Source: Leuconostocaceae bacterium ESL0958
GTDB lineage: Bacteria > Bacillota > Bacilli > Lactobacillales > Lactobacillaceae
DNA length: 64,000 nt
Direction: 5' to 3'
Assembly (NCBI GenBank): GCA_029433265.1
Contig: JAQTHT010000002.1
Span: 95,691-159,690 of the forward strand
In this document: piece by piece, positions 62,244-64,000 of the stretch
Layout of the letters: the number at the start of each line of letters is the position of its first letter
Numbering within the stretch: position 1 is the first letter of the stretch
Made by a program: the position numbers and the translations under genes
Notes under the pieces: generated by a model
The model's input: the letters and a program-made list of their open reading frames with translations, nothing else
The model's database searches: none
What the model was told of the DNA's origin: nothing

Positions 62244-63095
62244 ATGCCTCAATCAATCTTTGCCCTCTTGGGCAACAAAAAAGTTGGCGACAATAATACC
62301 GAAGCAAAAATCGTCACTTACTTAAAGGAAGAACCCGAAAAAGCAGCCGAAGCTACCATTCAAACACTAGCAGCAGCTAGCCATGTTTCAACCGCTTCCA
62401 TTTCCCGCTTTGTTAAGAAAATTGGTTTCGACTCCTTCCGAGATTTTTCGGTCGCCCTGTCCACTTACAACCAGCAAAAGCACCCCGTCGACCTTTTTGG
62501 TGAAATCGATGACCAAGATAACAGTGCCGCCATCACCAAGAAGGTTTTTTCTGGTGCCCAAAACGCACTGTCAATGACCCGGGACGCCTTAAGCCAACAG
62601 GCACTCGATCAGGCCGTTGACTGGCTTATCCAGGCCGATCGGGTCGGTTTTTTTGGCATTGGCGGCTCCTCCATTGCGGCCTTTAATGCCTACCATAAGT
62701 TTTTGAGAACACCCATTGATGTCATTTCCCATCCGGACTACGACGTGCAGCTAATGCAAGCCGTTAAATTAGACGGCACCGATACCGCCGTGGTGATCTC
62801 CCACTCCGGCCGCAACGAAGACACCCTCTTCATTGCGCGCAAGCTCAAAGAAAACGGTGTGCCCTTCATTGCCATCACTTCTTTTTCAGATGCGCCCTTG
62901 GCACAGATGGCCGACTTAGTACTACTCTCTTTGGCCGAAGAAGTGAACTTTCGTTCCGAATCGATGTCTTCTCTCATCGCCCAATTAACGATTATCGATA
63001 CCCTATTCACGCTGGCTGGATCCAAACTTCCCGAACAAACACAGGCAGTCGTTGATACCATGCGCGATGTTATCGAAGGCACTCGAACTGAATAA
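62244..63095 (+). CDS. MurR/RpiR family transcriptional regulator of gluconate genes
   Basis: The 283-residue protein has an N-terminal helix-turn-helix (ATIQTLAAASHVSTASISRFVKKIGFDSFRDF) and a C-terminal SIS sugar-phosphate domain (FFGIGGSSIAAFNAYHKFLR, VVISHSGRNEDTLFIARKLKENG). Divergence from gnd and the nearby gntK-gntP genes makes 6-phosphogluconate the likely ligand. The start could also be the ATG at 62232; I prefer 62244 because GGAUG lies at a fitting distance, though neither site is strong. Confidence 0.87.
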   Translation: MPQSIFALLGNKKVGDNNTEAKIVTYLKEEPEKAAEATIQTLAAASHVSTASISRFVKKIGFDSFRDFSVALSTYNQQKHPVDLFGEIDDQDNSAAITKKVFSGAQNALSMTRDALSQQALDQAVDWLIQADRVGFFGIGGSSIAAFNAYHKFLRTPIDVISHPDYDVQLMQAVKLDGTDTAVVISHSGRNEDTLFIARKLKENGVPFIAITSFSDAPLAQMADLVLLSLAEEVNFRSESMSSLIAQLTIIDTLFTLAGSKLPEQTQAVVDTMRDVIEGTRTE

Positions 63096-63101
63096 GCAGA
63101 C

Positions 63102-63182
63102 AAAAAGGACTGTGCCGTCTGATGATATGAACCCCAAATTTCGGGGATCATACCAGTCATTGTTTCGGCACAGTCCTTTTTT
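63102..63182. terminator. Bidirectional terminator with nested palindrome
   Basis: The outer stem AAAAAGGACTGTGCCG / CGGCACAGTCCTTTTT (63102-63117, 63166-63181) encloses an inner hairpin with CCCC/GGGG. It lies between the convergent RpiR gene and udk. Confidence 0.88.
63122..63156 (+). repeat. 35-bp palindromic repeat, copy B
   Basis: Second copy of the element at 40611-40645, 30 of 35 positions identical, again in the loop of a bidirectional terminator. Confidence 0.75.
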
Positions 63183-63822
63183 AATGTTGTGTTGCTTCTT
63201 CTTGTTCGACCATGGCAATCGCCTGGTTCATGAGCATGTCAATGGCCACAAAGTTTTCGCCACCTTCGGGCACAATAATGTCCGCATAGCGCTTCGTTGG
63301 TTCAACGAACTGATTATGCATGGGCTTCACAGTGGCCAGATACTGGTCAATGACCCCAGCGACCGTCCGCCCCCGTTCATTGGTGTCCCGCTCTAAGCGG
63401 CGGATGAAACGAATGTCGTCATCCGTATCCACATAAACCTTCAAGTCTAACATGTCCCGCACGCGCTCATCATTGAAGAGGAGCACGCCATCCACAATAA
63501 TCACGTCGGAAGGTTCAATGTGGACGGTTTCAGCCGCACGGGTGTGGGCCGCGTAATCATAAACAGGAATATCCACTGCTTCATAGCGTAGCAACTGGTT
63601 CAGTTGGGCCACAAACAAATCCGTTTCCAAAGAATCTGGATGGTCGTAGTTGGTCTTGACCCGTTCCGCCATCGGCTTGTCCGATTGATCCTTATAGTAA
63701 ACATCCTGCTGCAGCAGTACGGGATGGTTCGCCCCTAAGCGCTCAATCAGTGCCTTCGACACCGTCGTCTTTCCAGAACCGGACCCACCGGTAATCCCAA
63801 TTAATAGTGGCTTTTTTGACAC
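63181..63822 (-). CDS. udk: Uridine kinase
   Basis: The 213-residue kinase has Walker A GITGGSGSGKTT, QQDVYYKD, NYDHPDSLETD and IIVDGVLLF, typical of Udk. It phosphorylates uridine and cytidine for pyrimidine salvage. Confidence 0.95.
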   Translation of the reverse strand: MSKKPLLIGITGGSGSGKTTVSKALIERLGANHPVLLQQDVYYKDQSDKPMAERVKTNYDHPDSLETDLFVAQLNQLLRYEAVDIPVYDYAAHTRAAETVHIEPSDVIIVDGVLLFNDERVRDMLDLKVYVDTDDDIRFIRRLERDTNERGRTVAGVIDQYLATVKPMHNQFVEPTKRYADIIVPEGGENFVAIDMLMNQAIAMVEQEEATQH

Positions 63823-63898
63823 AATGGCCTCCCTCGCGGTTAGAAAATCGCTCTATATTATCCAACCCATTTTACGAGAAATAAAGCAGAAAAGCTAG

Positions 63899-63925
63899 TA
63901 AAAAAGCCAGCCGCTCGGCTGACTG
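63899..63925 (-). terminator. Terminator between the insertion element and udk
   Basis: Stem GTCAGCCG / CGGCTGGC with six T on the minus strand. Confidence 0.75.
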
Positions 63926-63928
63926 ACC

Positions 63929-64000
63929 TGTACCCCAAAAGTTGAAGTGAATAATTAGCCTAACTGGCCAGTTGCCGATATTCAATCGGCGACTGGCCTT
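63929..64000 (-). mobile_element. End of an IS3-family insertion sequence (cut by the window edge)
   Basis: The element begins TGTACCCCAAAAGTTGAAG, a terminal repeat of the IS150-like type, followed by the end of a transposase frame. Only one end is visible, so family and completeness are provisional. Confidence 0.7.
63960..64000 (-). CDS. IS3-family transposase, last residues
   Basis: The minus strand reads GQSPIEYRQLAS and a TAG stop, the typical C-terminus of IS150-group OrfB transposases (...LSPxEYR). The rest lies outside the window. Confidence 0.7.
   Translation of the reverse strand, partial: GQSPIEYRQLAS

Noticed and set aside
63929..63950. The IS end (TGTACCCCAAAAGTT) as the source of the 35-bp nested repeats
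   Set aside because: Only ACCCC-AAA is shared; the GGGG arm and flanks of the repeats are absent from the visible IS end. The other end of the element was not available.

Overview
The window is a gene-dense stretch of a Gram-positive chromosome, most likely from a heterofermentative member of the Lactobacillaceae. The evidence is the Firmicutes gene order (rexB-rexA, comEA-comEC-holA, ftsW-ylbG-rsmD-coaD, xseA-xseB-ispA-tlyA-recN, tatD-rnmV-rsmA-veg-purR-glmU, efp-asp23-nusB, rpoY-rnjA, pcrA-ligA-camS, alaS-ireB-ruvX-DUF1292), a gluconate/6-phosphogluconate dehydrogenase cluster, and an archaeal-type PEP carboxylase, a form known from Leuconostoc and Oenococcus. Base composition looks close to 50% G+C by eye, high for Leuconostoc or Weissella, so I do not name a genus. 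About 85% of the genes are on the minus strand.

Layout. 1-5.4 kb: RexAB recombination nuclease and a DUF402 phosphatase. 5.5-15.1 kb: recX, a DyP peroxidase, DNA polymerase delta subunit, the comEA/comEC uptake genes, coaD, rsmD, ylbG, ftsW and an M42 aminopeptidase. 15.2-18.6 kb: a purine permease with a PurBox pair, then a MerR-controlled flavodoxin/aldo-keto reductase operon. 18.6-23.6 kb: recN-tlyA-ispA-xseB-xseA. 23.58-23.85 kb: no protein, but a highly structured RNA with its own promoter and terminator. 23.85-27.7 kb: NmrA-type reductase with divergent Rrf2 regulator, two unknown proteins and a flavin disulfide-reductase homologue. 27.9-38 kb: glmU-purR, a metal ABC transporter, veg, rsmA, rnmV, tatD, nusB, asp23-like, efp, rpoY and RNase J1. 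38-44 kb: PEP carboxylase, a degenerate lipid-kinase homologue, metK behind a compact SAM riboswitch, a membrane protein and CamS. 44-53.4 kb: ligA, pcrA, a GH73 hydrolase, DUF1292, ruvX, ireB and alaS behind a T-box. 53.4-63.8 kb: isoleucine 2-epimerase-like enzyme, two amino-acid permeases, the gluconate genes with a divergent RpiR regulator, and udk. The window closes inside an IS3-family element.

Working together: gluconate import (GntP), phosphorylation (GntK) and oxidative decarboxylation (Gnd) would feed ribulose 5-phosphate to a phosphoketolase pathway. PEP carboxylase would supply oxaloacetate for aspartate, and an aspartate-type symporter lies about 17 kb away. The epimerase and its neighbouring permease form an amino-acid island.

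The most interesting items are non-coding. (1) The RNA at 23587-23815 has a closing stem, five hairpin domains including a tight three-way junction, two UNCG-capped hairpins with almost the same sequence, a promoter and a terminator; I cannot place it in a known family. (2) The metK leader looks like an S-box (SAM-I) aptamer without P4 and with a relocated pseudoknot. (3) Two distant bidirectional terminators carry the same 35-bp palindrome nested in their loops. No rRNA, tRNA, CRISPR array or prophage was seen.
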